Shown here in pieces: positions 9,953-17,560 of a stretch of DNA of 64,000 nt. Made by a program: the position numbers and the translations under genes. The notes under the pieces are model-generated. The model was not told the origin of the DNA. It saw only the letters and a list, made by a program, of their open reading frames with translations, and did no database searches. The DNA is from Vogesella indigofera. GTDB lineage: Bacteria > Pseudomonadota > Gammaproteobacteria > Burkholderiales > Chromobacteriaceae. The stretch covers positions 62,001 to 126,000 of the forward strand of contig NZ_RBID01000016.1 in assembly GCF_003633895.1 (NCBI RefSeq). The letters run 5' to 3'. Positions within the stretch are counted from its first letter, which is position 1; each line of letters opens with the position of its first letter.

Positions 9953-10720
9953 ATGCTATTGATGTTGACTTTGTCGTTTTTGTGCGCGTTTGCGTTTCTT
10001 GCCGGCCTGATCGACGCCGCTGTCGGTGGTGGCGGCCTGATCCAGATCCCGGCGCTGTTCAATGCGTTGCCGAATGTCTCGGTGCCGGCGCTGTTCGGGA
10101 CCAACAAGATGGCCTCGGCGATGGGCACGCTGTCGGCGGCCCGTTCCTACCTGCGCCAGGTCACCATTCCGTGGCGGCTGGTGCTGCCGGCGGCGGCGGC
10201 GGCGTTCGTGATGTCGTTTGCCGGTGCGGCGGCGGTGAGCCTGATCCCGGCTTCGGTGATGCGGCCGCTGGTGCTGGTGCTGCTGATCGTGATGGCGGTG
10301 TACACCTTCCGCAAGAAGACCCTCGGTGCGGTGCACGCGCCGGTGGCGATCGGCCGCCGCGAGCTGGTGGTCGGTGTGCTGATCGGCGCCGCCATCGGCT
10401 TTTACGACGGCCTGTTCGGGCCGGGTACCGGCAGCTTCCTGATGTTCCTGTTCGTGCGCTTTTTCGCGTTCGACTTCCTGCACGCCTCGGCCTCGGCCAA
10501 GGTGGTCAACCTGTCGACCAATATTGCGGCGCTGAGCTTCTTCATCCCGACCGGCAACGTGCTGTTCGGCTACGCGCTGCCGATGGCGGTGTGCAATGTC
10601 GCCGGCGCCATGGTCGGCTCGCACATCGCGATGCGCAAGGGCGCCGGCTTCGTGCGCATCCTGTTCCTGCTGCTGGTCAGCGTGCTGATCCTGAAGCTGG
10701 CCTACGACATGCTGAAGTAA
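9953..10720 (+). CDS. TSUP (TauE/SafE) family anion permease
   Basis: A 255-aa inner-membrane protein of the sulfite/organosulfonate exporter family (COG0730). Two related halves are visible, each starting with a Gly/Ala-rich helix: AGLIDAAVGGGGLIQIPALF at the N-terminus and GAAIGFYDGLFGPGTGSFLMF in the middle. FGTNKMASAMGTLSAARSYLR and ASAKVVNLSTNIAAL are family signatures. The start is uncertain: ATG 9953 or ATG 9962 (nine bases after GGA). The frame is open 45 codons further upstream with unlikely composition. The substrate is not determined. The gene converges on the Cys-rich gene with a repeat element between. Confidence 0.92.
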   Translation: MLLMLTLSFLCAFAFLAGLIDAAVGGGGLIQIPALFNALPNVSVPALFGTNKMASAMGTLSAARSYLRQVTIPWRLVLPAAAAAFVMSFAGAAAVSLIPASVMRPLVLVLLIVMAVYTFRKKTLGAVHAPVAIGRRELVVGVLIGAAIGFYDGLFGPGTGSFLMFLFVRFFAFDFLHASASAKVVNLSTNIAALSFFIPTGNVLFGYALPMAVCNVAGAMVGSHIAMRKGAGFVRILFLLLVSVLILKLAYDMLK

Positions 10721-10726
10721 GCGCTG

Positions 10727-10826
10727 CTAACAAAACCTAGCAGAGCACCTGAGCCAAGGCGCGCCGACGCAGACAGTACAAGTCGTACGGCAAGGAGGCG
10801 CAACGCAGGATCAGGGGTTTTGTTAG
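10727..10826. repeat. About 100-bp intergenic repeat element with 11-bp terminal inverted repeats
   Basis: CTAACAAAACC (10727-10737) is exactly inverted at 10816-10826. Inside are CCTGA/TCAGG arms, GTAC-N5-GTAC around 10776-10788 and the stretch CAAGGAGGCGCAACGCAG. The whole can fold into one long hairpin between two convergent genes. From memory, the inner part (CGCAGACAGTACAAG, GTACGGCAAGG, GGCAACGC) resembles a very common Neisseria intergenic repeat. No coding capacity. Confidence 0.6.
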
Positions 10827-10839
10827 TGGCGTTAAGCGG

Positions 10840-11178
10840 TTAGCGCGTGGCGGCCAACTGCTGCAGGCAGGCTGGGCACAGGCAGTCGCCGCCGCCGTCG
10901 GCGCTGGCCAGCGGCGGCAGCGCCATGCACCAGCAGCCACCGTTGTCGCCGCCGCGGCCGCACTGGAAGGCCTGGCCGCAACGGCGGCAGTTCAGCTCGC
11001 GCAGCGGCAAGGGCTGGCGCAGGCTGGCGATGCGCTGCAAGGCCGCCTGTTTCTGTGCGTTGCTGGCCGAAGCCCAGCCGCTGATCTCTGCCAGCGTGCG
11101 CAGGCAGCCGGTGCAGTAGCGGCCGCTGGCATCGAGCTGGCATTGCTTGACGCAGGGCGAGGCAATGTCGTCAGGCAT
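10840..11178 (-). CDS. Cys-rich protein: DUF1289 domain plus Cys-rich CWC domain
   Basis: A 112-aa protein with 12 cysteines. Residues 1-40 are a DUF1289 domain (SPCVKQCQLDASGRYCTGC, then RTLAEISGW). Residues 60-105 match a Cys-rich CWC-type domain (CRRCGQAFQC, GGCWC, CLCPAC). Both halves look like small metal-binding knuckles; the function is unknown. The start ATG at 11178 lies 8 bases inside the end of hutD, so the pair is translationally coupled. The frame is open 29 codons further upstream but that part overlaps hutD. Confidence 0.85.
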   Translation of the reverse strand: MPDDIASPCVKQCQLDASGRYCTGCLRTLAEISGWASASNAQKQAALQRIASLRQPLPLRELNCRRCGQAFQCGRGGDNGGCWCMALPPLASADGGGDCLCPACLQQLAATR

Positions 11179-11770
11179 CGCCGTCGCTCCTCTGGCCAGC
11201 AAACACGACATGCGCCAGCAACAGCTGGCAGGCGCTGTCGCTGTGCAGTTGCAGCGTGCCGGCATGCTCCAGCCACAGCAGGTCGAACTGCTGCAGCGTG
11301 TCGCTGGCCCCGTCGCTACTCACCGTCACCGCGTCCCCCTGTGCCACGAACAGCAGCAGCGGGCCGTCGTGCGCCAGTGTCAGGCTGCCGTCGAGTGACA
11401 GCCGTTCGGCACGGTGGTGGCACTGGCTGCGACGGGTCATGATGTTGAAATCGCGCACCTTGCCGGCCAGGCGCAGGCTGCTGATAGGCCATTCGCCGGC
11501 AAAATGCAGCAGCGGGCTGTCCGCTTGCAGCGTGGCCAGTGGCGCACCGTCGCGCTGCAATTGCAGGCCGCCGCCTTCCAGCAGCGTCAGGGAGCGGTCG
11601 ATGCCGTCAAAGCGCGAGAACGGGCCGTCGCTGTCGACATCGGCGACGCTGACGCGCAGCGCAAAGTCGTCAAGGTTGGCCGCAGCGGGGCGGATCAGCA
11701 GCTGGCGGGTGATGCCGCCGCCGTTCTTCCACGGGCTGGGCTGGCAGGCGGCAAAGCGTACGATGTGCAT
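11171..11770 (-). CDS. HutD/Ves family cupin-like protein
   Basis: A 199-aa protein of the HutD (Ves) family, a small bicupin-like fold. The start MHIVRFAACQPSPWKNGGGITRQ is diagnostic: PWKNGGG is the family hallmark. In other bacteria HutD lies in histidine utilisation operons or acts in cold-related processes; here no hut genes are near, so the role is open. The upstream extension of the frame (47 codons) lacks family similarity. The gene contains a copy of the GTTGGCCGCA repeat at 11672-11684, read as AANL. Confidence 0.9.
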   Translation of the reverse strand: MHIVRFAACQPSPWKNGGGITRQLLIRPAAANLDDFALRVSVADVDSDGPFSRFDGIDRSLTLLEGGGLQLQRDGAPLATLQADSPLLHFAGEWPISSLRLAGKVRDFNIMTRRSQCHHRAERLSLDGSLTLAHDGPLLLFVAQGDAVTVSSDGASDTLQQFDLLWLEHAGTLQLHSDSACQLLLAHVVFAGQRSDGDA

Positions 11771-12153
11771 GAGGGTCGGTGCCGGACAGGGAAAGGCGCG
11801 ATGGTAGCACGCGTCCGCCGCCGGCCGCAGCGGGCAGGGTGCCGCCGCGCAAGGTTGGCCGCAATGGTCGCCGCGCCGGCTGGCATAGCTCCGACCGGGC
11901 GGAATTGACACAATGCTGCCCCGCTGTGGCTATCGGCTGCGCGCGGCCGGCCGGCATCGCCGCCATCATGGCAGGATGTGCCGCCGTGGCGCGTATCGGC
12001 GCAAGCCTGCCGCACAAACGTCAAGCTGCTTGCCGCAGCGCGGCGCGATGCCTCGTGATAGACTTCTGCATCCGGATTTTGTCACCCTGTCTGCCGGCCG
12101 GTGGCTACCCGTACACCGCCGGCAGCAAGCAATTCAACACTTTGGAGCCCCGC
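11771..12153. other. Intergenic region between divergent hutD and aminotransferase genes
   Basis: 383 bases without a gene. One exact copy of AAGGTTGGCCGCAA is at 11851-11864. A TTGACA box lies at 11905-11910 on the plus strand, but the -10 at normal distance (GGCTAT) is poor. A GGAG ribosome site is at 12144, six bases before the aminotransferase start. Nothing else recognised. Confidence 0.4.
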
Positions 12154-13362
12154 ATGTCCTCTTCGATCTTCGCCGCCGTGGAAATGGCGCCGCGCGACCC
12201 GATTCTTGGCCTGAACGAAGCCTTCAACGCCGATACCCGTCCGACGAAAGTCAACCTGGGTGTCGGCGTTTATTACGACGACAACGGCAAGATCCCGCTG
12301 CTGGCCGCCGTGAAGGCCGCAGAAAAGGTGCGCCTGGAAGCGATGCCGCCGCGCGGCTACCAGCCGATCGAAGGCCCGGCCACGTATACCTCCGCGGTAC
12401 AGAACCTGCTGTTTGGCGCCGACAGCGCGCTGACCGTCGCCGGCCGCGTGGTAACCGCCGAAGCGCTGGGTGGTACCGGTGCGCTGAAGATTGGTGCCGA
12501 CTTCCTCAAGCGCCTCAATGCCGATGCCAAGGTCTACATCAGCGACCCGTCGTGGGAAAACCACCGCGCGCTGTTCGAATCCGCCGGCTTTATCGTGGAA
12601 AACTATCCGTACTACGATGCCGCCACCCGTGGCGTGAACTTCGAGGCGATGAAGGCCTTCCTGCTGGGTCTGGACGCCGGTTCCGTGATCGTGCTGCATG
12701 CCTGCTGCCACAACCCGACCGGCGCCGACATGTCCGACGCCCAATGGGCGGAAGTGGTGGAAGCCTGCCGCAGCCGCGGCCTGGTGCCATTCCTCGACAT
12801 GGCCTACCAGGGCTTTGCCGACGGCATCGAGCCTGATGCGGTCGCGGTACGCCTGTTCTCCGCCTCCGGTCTGCAGTTCTTCGTGTCCAGCTCCTTCTCC
12901 AAGAGCTTCTCGCTGTACGGCGAACGCGTCGGCGCACTGTCGATCGTGACCGACAGCAAGGAAGAGTCGGCCCGCGTGCTGTCGCAGCTGAAGCGCGTGA
13001 TCCGTACCAACTACTCCAATCCGCCGATCCACGGTGGTGCGGTAGTGGCGGCGGTGCTGTCCAGCCCGGAACTGCGCCAGCAGTGGGAAGACGAACTGGC
13101 CGGCATGCGCGAGCGCATCCGCGCCATGCGCGTGGCACTGGTGGAAGCGATCCAGGCCCAGGGCGTGGAGCAGGACTTCAGCTTCGTGATCAAGCAGCGC
13201 GGCATGTTCTCCTACACCGGCCTGACCGTGGCCCAGGTCGAGCGCCTGAAGGAAGAGTTCGGCATCTACGCCGTCTCCACCGGCCGTATCTGCCTGGCGG
13301 CACTGAACAGCAAGAACATCGGCTACGTCGCCGAAGCGATTGCCAAGGTGGTCAAGGCCTGA
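12154..13362 (+). CDS. tyrB: Aromatic/aspartate aminotransferase (class I, TyrB/AspC type)
   Basis: A 402-aa PLP-dependent aminotransferase that swaps amino groups between aspartate or aromatic amino acids and 2-oxoglutarate. Typical N-terminus MAPRDPILGLNEAFNADTRPTKVNLGVGVYYDD; HNPTGADMS around 186-194; PLP lysine at K250 (SSSFSKSFSLYGERVG); substrate-binding arginine region near SNPPIHGG and the C-terminal RICLAALNSKN. The start is fixed by GGAG at 12144. Aspartate versus aromatic preference cannot be settled, so the symbol is a best guess. A strong terminator follows directly. Confidence 0.9.
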   Translation: MSSSIFAAVEMAPRDPILGLNEAFNADTRPTKVNLGVGVYYDDNGKIPLLAAVKAAEKVRLEAMPPRGYQPIEGPATYTSAVQNLLFGADSALTVAGRVVTAEALGGTGALKIGADFLKRLNADAKVYISDPSWENHRALFESAGFIVENYPYYDAATRGVNFEAMKAFLLGLDAGSVIVLHACCHNPTGADMSDAQWAEVVEACRSRGLVPFLDMAYQGFADGIEPDAVAVRLFSASGLQFFVSSSFSKSFSLYGERVGALSIVTDSKEESARVLSQLKRVIRTNYSNPPIHGGAVVAAVLSSPELRQQWEDELAGMRERIRAMRVALVEAIQAQGVEQDFSFVIKQRGMFSYTGLTVAQVERLKEEFGIYAVSTGRICLAALNSKNIGYVAEAIAKVVKA

Positions 13363-13384
13363 TCACGCCGGCCGGCATCGCCAC

Positions 13385-13417
13385 AAAAAACCCCGCGGTC
13401 TGACCGCGGGGTTTTTT
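13385..13417 (+). terminator. Bidirectional terminator after the aminotransferase gene
   Basis: A perfect 15-bp stem (13385-13399 with 13403-13417) with a 3-nt loop; six A on the left, six T on the right. It serves both convergent neighbours. Confidence 0.92.
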
Positions 13418-13439
13418 CATGGCCGTTGCGTGGCCGGGC

Positions 13440-14207
13440 CTACGGTTCCAGCCCGACGCGCAGCACCTCCAGCGGCGGCGCGCTGAGCGGGAACCAGCGC
13501 TTGTGGATGGCCTGGAAGCTGCCGTCACGTTTCATGTCGCGCAGCGCCTGCTCCCATGCCAGCACCTGCTGCCGCGATGTGCCCCTGGAGAAGGCGAGGT
13601 ACAGCGCCAGCGATTCCAGCGTGGCGATGCGCTCCACCGCGCTGTCGGCCACCCCCAGCCGCTGCAGCACCTGCGGCACCACGATATTTCCCTCCGCCCA
13701 CAGGCGCACGCGGCCGGCCAGCAGCATCTTGGCCGAATGCTGCGGGTCGGTGGTGGCGGTGACGTTGTAGCCGTGCGCCCGCGCAGTGCTCTCGAAAATG
13801 CTGCCGCGATAGGCTGCGGTCGGCAGCCGCCGCCTGACGTCGCCCATGTCACGCAGCTGCTGCGCCTGTTCGCGCAGCGCAAACACGTCGGTGCTGGAGA
13901 TCGCCACCGGCCCCAGCAGCGTCATCTTGCCTTCGCGCTCGGCATTGCGGCCCACGGTGAACAGCAGCACGTCCGGTTCGCTCAGCAGGTGGTGATAGGC
14001 GCGCGCCCACGGCTGCACCTGGATGACGCTGCGGTTGCCGGTGCGCTTTTGCAGCGCCTGCACCACTTCCACCGCCATGCCGGCGGCACCATCCTGGCTG
14101 TTGCGGAAGCTGAGCGGCGGCCAGTCTTCGGTGTAGATCGCCAGCGCGCGGCTCAGCTGGCTGCAGCCGGCCAGCAGCAGGAGCAGCACAAGGAGGGGGT
14201 ATCGCAT
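13440..14207 (-). CDS. Solute-binding (SBP_bac_3-like) lipoprotein
   Basis: A 255-aa periplasmic binding-protein-like lipoprotein. The signal MRYPLLVLLLLLAGCSQ ends in the lipobox LLAGC. After the anchor, IYTEDWPPLSFRN...GAAGMAVEVVQALQKRTG is the usual start of family 3 amino acid binding proteins. Next come PWARAYHHLLSEPDVLLFT and a C-terminal KWFPL-like end. No ABC permease or ATPase gene is adjacent, so it is either an orphan binding protein or a signalling sensor subunit, as is common for this polar type in betaproteobacteria. The repeat hairpin 14283-14316 separates it from the aminopeptidase gene upstream. Confidence 0.85.
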   Translation of the reverse strand: MRYPLLVLLLLLAGCSQLSRALAIYTEDWPPLSFRNSQDGAAGMAVEVVQALQKRTGNRSVIQVQPWARAYHHLLSEPDVLLFTVGRNAEREGKMTLLGPVAISSTDVFALREQAQQLRDMGDVRRRLPTAAYRGSIFESTARAHGYNVTATTDPQHSAKMLLAGRVRLWAEGNIVVPQVLQRLGVADSAVERIATLESLALYLAFSRGTSRQQVLAWEQALRDMKRDGSFQAIHKRWFPLSAPPLEVLRVGLEP

Positions 14208-14282
14208 ATGAATATCCTGACGGGCTGGAGCGCCAGTTTACTACAGCCGGTGCCGGGGATGGCGCTACGGCTTGTGCCGGAA

Positions 14283-14316
14283 ACAAGGTTGGCCGCAGTG
14301 TTGCGGCCAACCTTGT
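14283..14316. repeat. Inverted pair of the GTTGGCCGCA repeat (hairpin)
   Basis: ACAAGGTTGGCCGCA (14283-14297) and its exact reverse complement (14302-14316) form a 15-bp stem with a 4-nt loop, downstream of the aminopeptidase gene on the minus strand. It probably ends or trims that transcript. Confidence 0.85.
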
Positions 14317-14337
14317 ACGGCAGGGGGGCTGCTGCTG

Positions 14338-16128
14338 TTACAGCGCGTGGGTGTGCTGCTGCAGCCAGGCCAGTGCCGCGCCGTCCAGCTGTGGTGCCAG
14401 CTGTTCGCGCACGCGGTGGTGGTAGTCGTTGAGCCAGTCGATTTCTTCCTGATTCAGCAGCGCGCGTTCGATGCAGCGCAGGTCGATCGGGCACAGGGTC
14501 AGCGTTTCGAAGCAGAGGAAGTCGCCGAACTCGTTGCTGGCAGCGGCCACGTTCAGCAGCAGGTTCTCGATGCGCACCCCCCACTGCCCAGGGCGGTAGA
14601 TGCCCGGCTCGTTGGAGGTGATCATGCCGGGCAGCATCGCCATGGTCGCTTCCGGCTGCGAGCGCGAGATGCTCTGCGGGCCTTCGTGCACATTGAGGAA
14701 ATAACCGACGCCGTGACCGACGCCGTGGCCGAAGTCGATGCCGTGCTGCCAGATCGGCGCCCGTGCCAGCGCGTCCAGCATCGGCGACAGCGTGCCCTGC
14801 GGAAACTGCGCGCGCGACAGCGCGATCATGCCCTTCAGCACCAGCGTGAAGTCGCGTTTCTGTTCGGCGCTGGGCTGGCCCACCGCCACCACGCGGGTGA
14901 TGTCGGTGGTGCCGCCCAGGTACTGGCCGCCGGAGTCGATCAGCAGCAGGCCGTCGCCCTCGATCGCGGCGTGGTGCGCCTCGGTGGCGCGGTAGTGCGG
15001 CAGCGCGCCGTTGGCGTTGAAACCGGCGATGGTGGCGAAGCTGGGCGACACGAAGCCGGGGCGGCGCGCGCGCGCGGCGGTGATCTGCTGGTCGATGGTC
15101 AGCTCGGTGATGGCTTCGCGGTTGATTGCGCCCTCGAACCAGGCAAAGAACTCGGCCAGCGCCACCCCGTCCTGCACCATGGTGTCGCGCACGTGCTGCG
15201 CCTCGGCCTCGCTCTTGCGCGACTTGAGCAGGGTGCTGGGGTTGATGGTCTCGAGCATGGCAACGTTGGCCGCGACCGCGGCGCGCAGGCCGAGGGTGAC
15301 GCGGCGCGGGTCCAGCAGCAGGCGGCTGTCTGCCGGCAGCGCCGTCAGCGCGGCCTTGGCCTGCTCGTAGCCGGCGACGGCGATGCCGTCTGCGGCCAAC
15401 CTTTGCGCCAGCGCGGCGTCGACCTTGCCGTCACCGACGAACAGGGTGCCGCCGCAGCCGTTCAGCAGCAGGTGGCTGATGAACACCGGATTGTAGTTGA
15501 CGTCGCTGCCGCGCAGGTTCAACAGCCAGGCGATATCGTCCAGCGTGGAGATGAAATGATGGCTGGCGCCATGCTGCTGCATCGCGTGGCGCACCGCGGC
15601 CAGCTTGTCGGCGCGGGGAGTGGCGGCGTAGGGCGGCAGGTGTTCGTATACCAGCTGGCTCGGCAGCGGCGGGCGCTCCGGCCACACCGCCTGCAGCAGG
15701 TCGAGGTCGCTGCGCAGCGTGATGCCGGCAGCGAGGAGCTTGTCCTGCAGCGCGCGGGCGCTGGCCAGGCCGAGCACGTCGCCATCCACTGCCAGCACGT
15801 CGCCGGCGCCAAGGTTGGCCGCAAGCCAGTCCAGATGCAGCGGCTGCGCCACGGTCTGGATCTTCATCAGCGCGATGCCGCTGCCGGCCAGCTCCTGTTC
15901 CGCCTGCACCCAGTAGCGGCTGTCGGCCCACAGGCCGGCAAAATCGGCGGTGACGATCAGGGTGCCGACCGAGCCGTGAAAGCCGGACAGCCAGCGCCGG
16001 CCCTGCCAGTAGGACGGCAGGTACTCGGACAGGTGCGGATCGGAGGACGGAATCAGGCAGGCGGCGATGCCTTGCTGTTGCATGTGGCGGCGTAGTGCGG
16101 CCAGGCGGGTAGGGATGGAGTGCGTCAT
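14338..16128 (-). CDS. Xaa-Pro aminopeptidase (M24B, long form)
   Basis: A 596-aa metallopeptidase that removes an N-terminal residue before proline. It is the long, eukaryote-like APP1 architecture: two creatinase-like N-terminal domains (about 1-150 and 150-310) and an M24 catalytic domain (about 320-535), then a short C-terminal domain. Metal ligands seen: two Asp in LLLIDSGGQYLGGTTDITR, His in GHGVGHGVGYFLNVHEGP, Glu in ITSNEPGIY and Glu in RIENLLL. The start MTHSIPTRLAALRRHMQQQG fits the family. Two copies of the dispersed repeat (15391-15403, 15811-15823) lie inside the gene and encode ordinary Ala/Asn-rich positions. Confidence 0.94.
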   Translation of the reverse strand: MTHSIPTRLAALRRHMQQQGIAACLIPSSDPHLSEYLPSYWQGRRWLSGFHGSVGTLIVTADFAGLWADSRYWVQAEQELAGSGIALMKIQTVAQPLHLDWLAANLGAGDVLAVDGDVLGLASARALQDKLLAAGITLRSDLDLLQAVWPERPPLPSQLVYEHLPPYAATPRADKLAAVRHAMQQHGASHHFISTLDDIAWLLNLRGSDVNYNPVFISHLLLNGCGGTLFVGDGKVDAALAQRLAADGIAVAGYEQAKAALTALPADSRLLLDPRRVTLGLRAAVAANVAMLETINPSTLLKSRKSEAEAQHVRDTMVQDGVALAEFFAWFEGAINREAITELTIDQQITAARARRPGFVSPSFATIAGFNANGALPHYRATEAHHAAIEGDGLLLIDSGGQYLGGTTDITRVVAVGQPSAEQKRDFTLVLKGMIALSRAQFPQGTLSPMLDALARAPIWQHGIDFGHGVGHGVGYFLNVHEGPQSISRSQPEATMAMLPGMITSNEPGIYRPGQWGVRIENLLLNVAAASNEFGDFLCFETLTLCPIDLRCIERALLNQEEIDWLNDYHHRVREQLAPQLDGAALAWLQQHTHAL

Positions 16129-16235
16129 CGTGCTTCTCGGTGGGAGATTGTATGCATTCTGCGATGGTGGGGTGTTTTGTGCAAATTATTTTGCCAATTG
16201 GCGCAATAGTCTGTCTTTTTGTAAATGAATAGGGC
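16129..16235. promoter_or_regulatory. Upstream region of the aminopeptidase gene with a palindrome
   Basis: An AT-rich stretch of about 100 bases. GCCAATTGGC (16193-16202) is a perfect palindrome within TTGCCAATTGGCGCAA and could be an operator for the minus-strand aminopeptidase gene. No clear promoter boxes. Confidence 0.3.
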
Positions 16236-16239
16236 ATGA

Positions 16240-16266
16240 AAAAAGCCGGAGCAGGCTCCGGCTTGG
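16240..16266 (-). terminator. Terminator of the phaC-phaA unit
   Basis: On the minus strand AGCCGGAGC and GCTCCGGCT form a 9-10 bp stem with a 2-base spacer and are followed by a T-run (CTTTTTTC), right after the thiolase stop. Confidence 0.8.
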
Positions 16267-16283
16267 TTTTGCGTGCGGCAGGC

Positions 16284-17465
16284 TTACTTGCGTTCTACCG
16301 CCAGCGCCACGCCCATGCCGCCACCGATGCACAGTGTCGCCAGGCCTTTTTTGGCATCGCGACGCTGCATTTCGTGCAGCAGGGTGACCAGCACGCGGCA
16401 GCCGGAAGCGCCGATCGGGTGACCCAGCGCAATGGCGCCGCCGTTGACGTTGACCTTGTCGGCACCCCAGCCCAGCTCTTTTGCTACGCCCAGAGCCTGT
16501 GCGGCGAAGGCTTCATTGGCTTCCACCAGGTCGAGGTCTTCCACTTTCCAGCCGGCCTTGTCCAGCGCCTTGCGGGTGGCGGCGACCGGGCCGATGCCCA
16601 TGATTTCCGGCGCGCAGCCAGTCAGTGCGTAGGACTTGATGGTGGCCAGTGGCGTCAGGCCCAGTTCGGCGGCCTTGGCAGCGGTCATCAGCATCACCGC
16701 GGCGGCGCCGTCGTTGATGCCGGAGGCGTTACCGGCGGTCACGGAACCGTCTTTCTTGAATGCCGGGCGCAGCTTGGCCAGCGATTCGGCGGTGGTGCCA
16801 ACCTTGATGTATTCGTCGCTGGCGAAGGCAACCGGGTCGCCCTTGCGTTGCGGTACCAGTACCGGCACGATTTCGTCGGCGAACTTGCCGGCTTTTTGTG
16901 CGGCTTCGGCGCGGTTCTGCGACGCCAGTGCCAGCGCGTCCTGCTCGTCGCGGCTGATCTCGTACTTGGCAGCCACGTTTTCGGCGGTGATGCCCATGTG
17001 GTACTGGTTGTAGACGTCGGTGAGGCCGTCGGCGACCATGGTGTCCACCAGTTGGGCGTTGCCCATGCGGAAACCGTCACGCGAGCCCGGCAGGATGTGC
17101 GGCGACAGCGACATGCTTTCCTGGCCGCCGGCGATCACGATTTCGGCATCGCCGTTGGCGATGGCCTGGGCACCGAGGTGCACGGCGCGCAGGCCGGAGC
17201 CGCACACCACGTTGAGGGTAGAGGCCGGGGTCGACACCGGCAGGCCGGCCTTGATCAGCGCCTGGCGCGCCGGGTTCTGGCCGGCGCCGGCGGTCAGCAC
17301 CTGACCGAGGATCACTTCGCTCACTGCTTCCGGCTGCACGCCGGTCTTTGCCAGCAAACCCTTGATAACGGTTGCACCCAGCTCCGGCGCCGGGATTTTG
17401 GACAGCGAACCACCAAAGCTGCCGACAGCGGTACGCAGGGCGGCAACGATCACGATATCTTGCAT
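16284..17465 (-). CDS. phaA: Acetyl-CoA C-acetyltransferase (beta-ketothiolase)
   Basis: A 393-aa biosynthetic thiolase that condenses two acetyl-CoA to acetoacetyl-CoA, the first step of PHB synthesis. Nucleophile Cys88 (NVVCGSG), the NEAFAAQA loop, the [14 protein letters not shown] histidine motif and the second cysteine in CIGGGMG near the end are all present. It lies 95 bases downstream of phaC on the same strand, with a large hairpin in the gap. PhaB (acetoacetyl-CoA reductase) is not in the window. Could also be called atoB by sequence alone; the phaC neighbour supports phaA. Confidence 0.93.
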   Translation of the reverse strand: MQDIVIVAALRTAVGSFGGSLSKIPAPELGATVIKGLLAKTGVQPEAVSEVILGQVLTAGAGQNPARQALIKAGLPVSTPASTLNVVCGSGLRAVHLGAQAIANGDAEIVIAGGQESMSLSPHILPGSRDGFRMGNAQLVDTMVADGLTDVYNQYHMGITAENVAAKYEISRDEQDALALASQNRAEAAQKAGKFADEIVPVLVPQRKGDPVAFASDEYIKVGTTAESLAKLRPAFKKDGSVTAGNASGINDGAAAVMLMTAAKAAELGLTPLATIKSYALTGCAPEIMGIGPVAATRKALDKAGWKVEDLDLVEANEAFAAQALGVAKELGWGADKVNVNGGAIALGHPIGASGCRVLVTLLHEMQRRDAKKGLATLCIGGGMGVALAVERK

Positions 17466-17500
17466 GAGAGTTTCTCCACGAGTGTGTTTGCTTATTATTG

Positions 17501-17540
17501 GCTACAGTGCTGTTGTGCGACGCACAAGAAACACTGTAGC
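17501..17540. other. Two-part hairpin in the phaC-phaA gap
   Basis: GCTACAGTG (17501-17509) pairs with CACTGTAGC (17532-17540); inside, TTGTGCG (17513-17519) pairs with CGCACAA (17521-17527). No T-run follows on the minus strand, so an RNA-processing or partial attenuation element, or an operator, is more likely than a terminator. Confidence 0.55.
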
Positions 17541-17560
17541 ACAATCATGAACCGGGTTGA

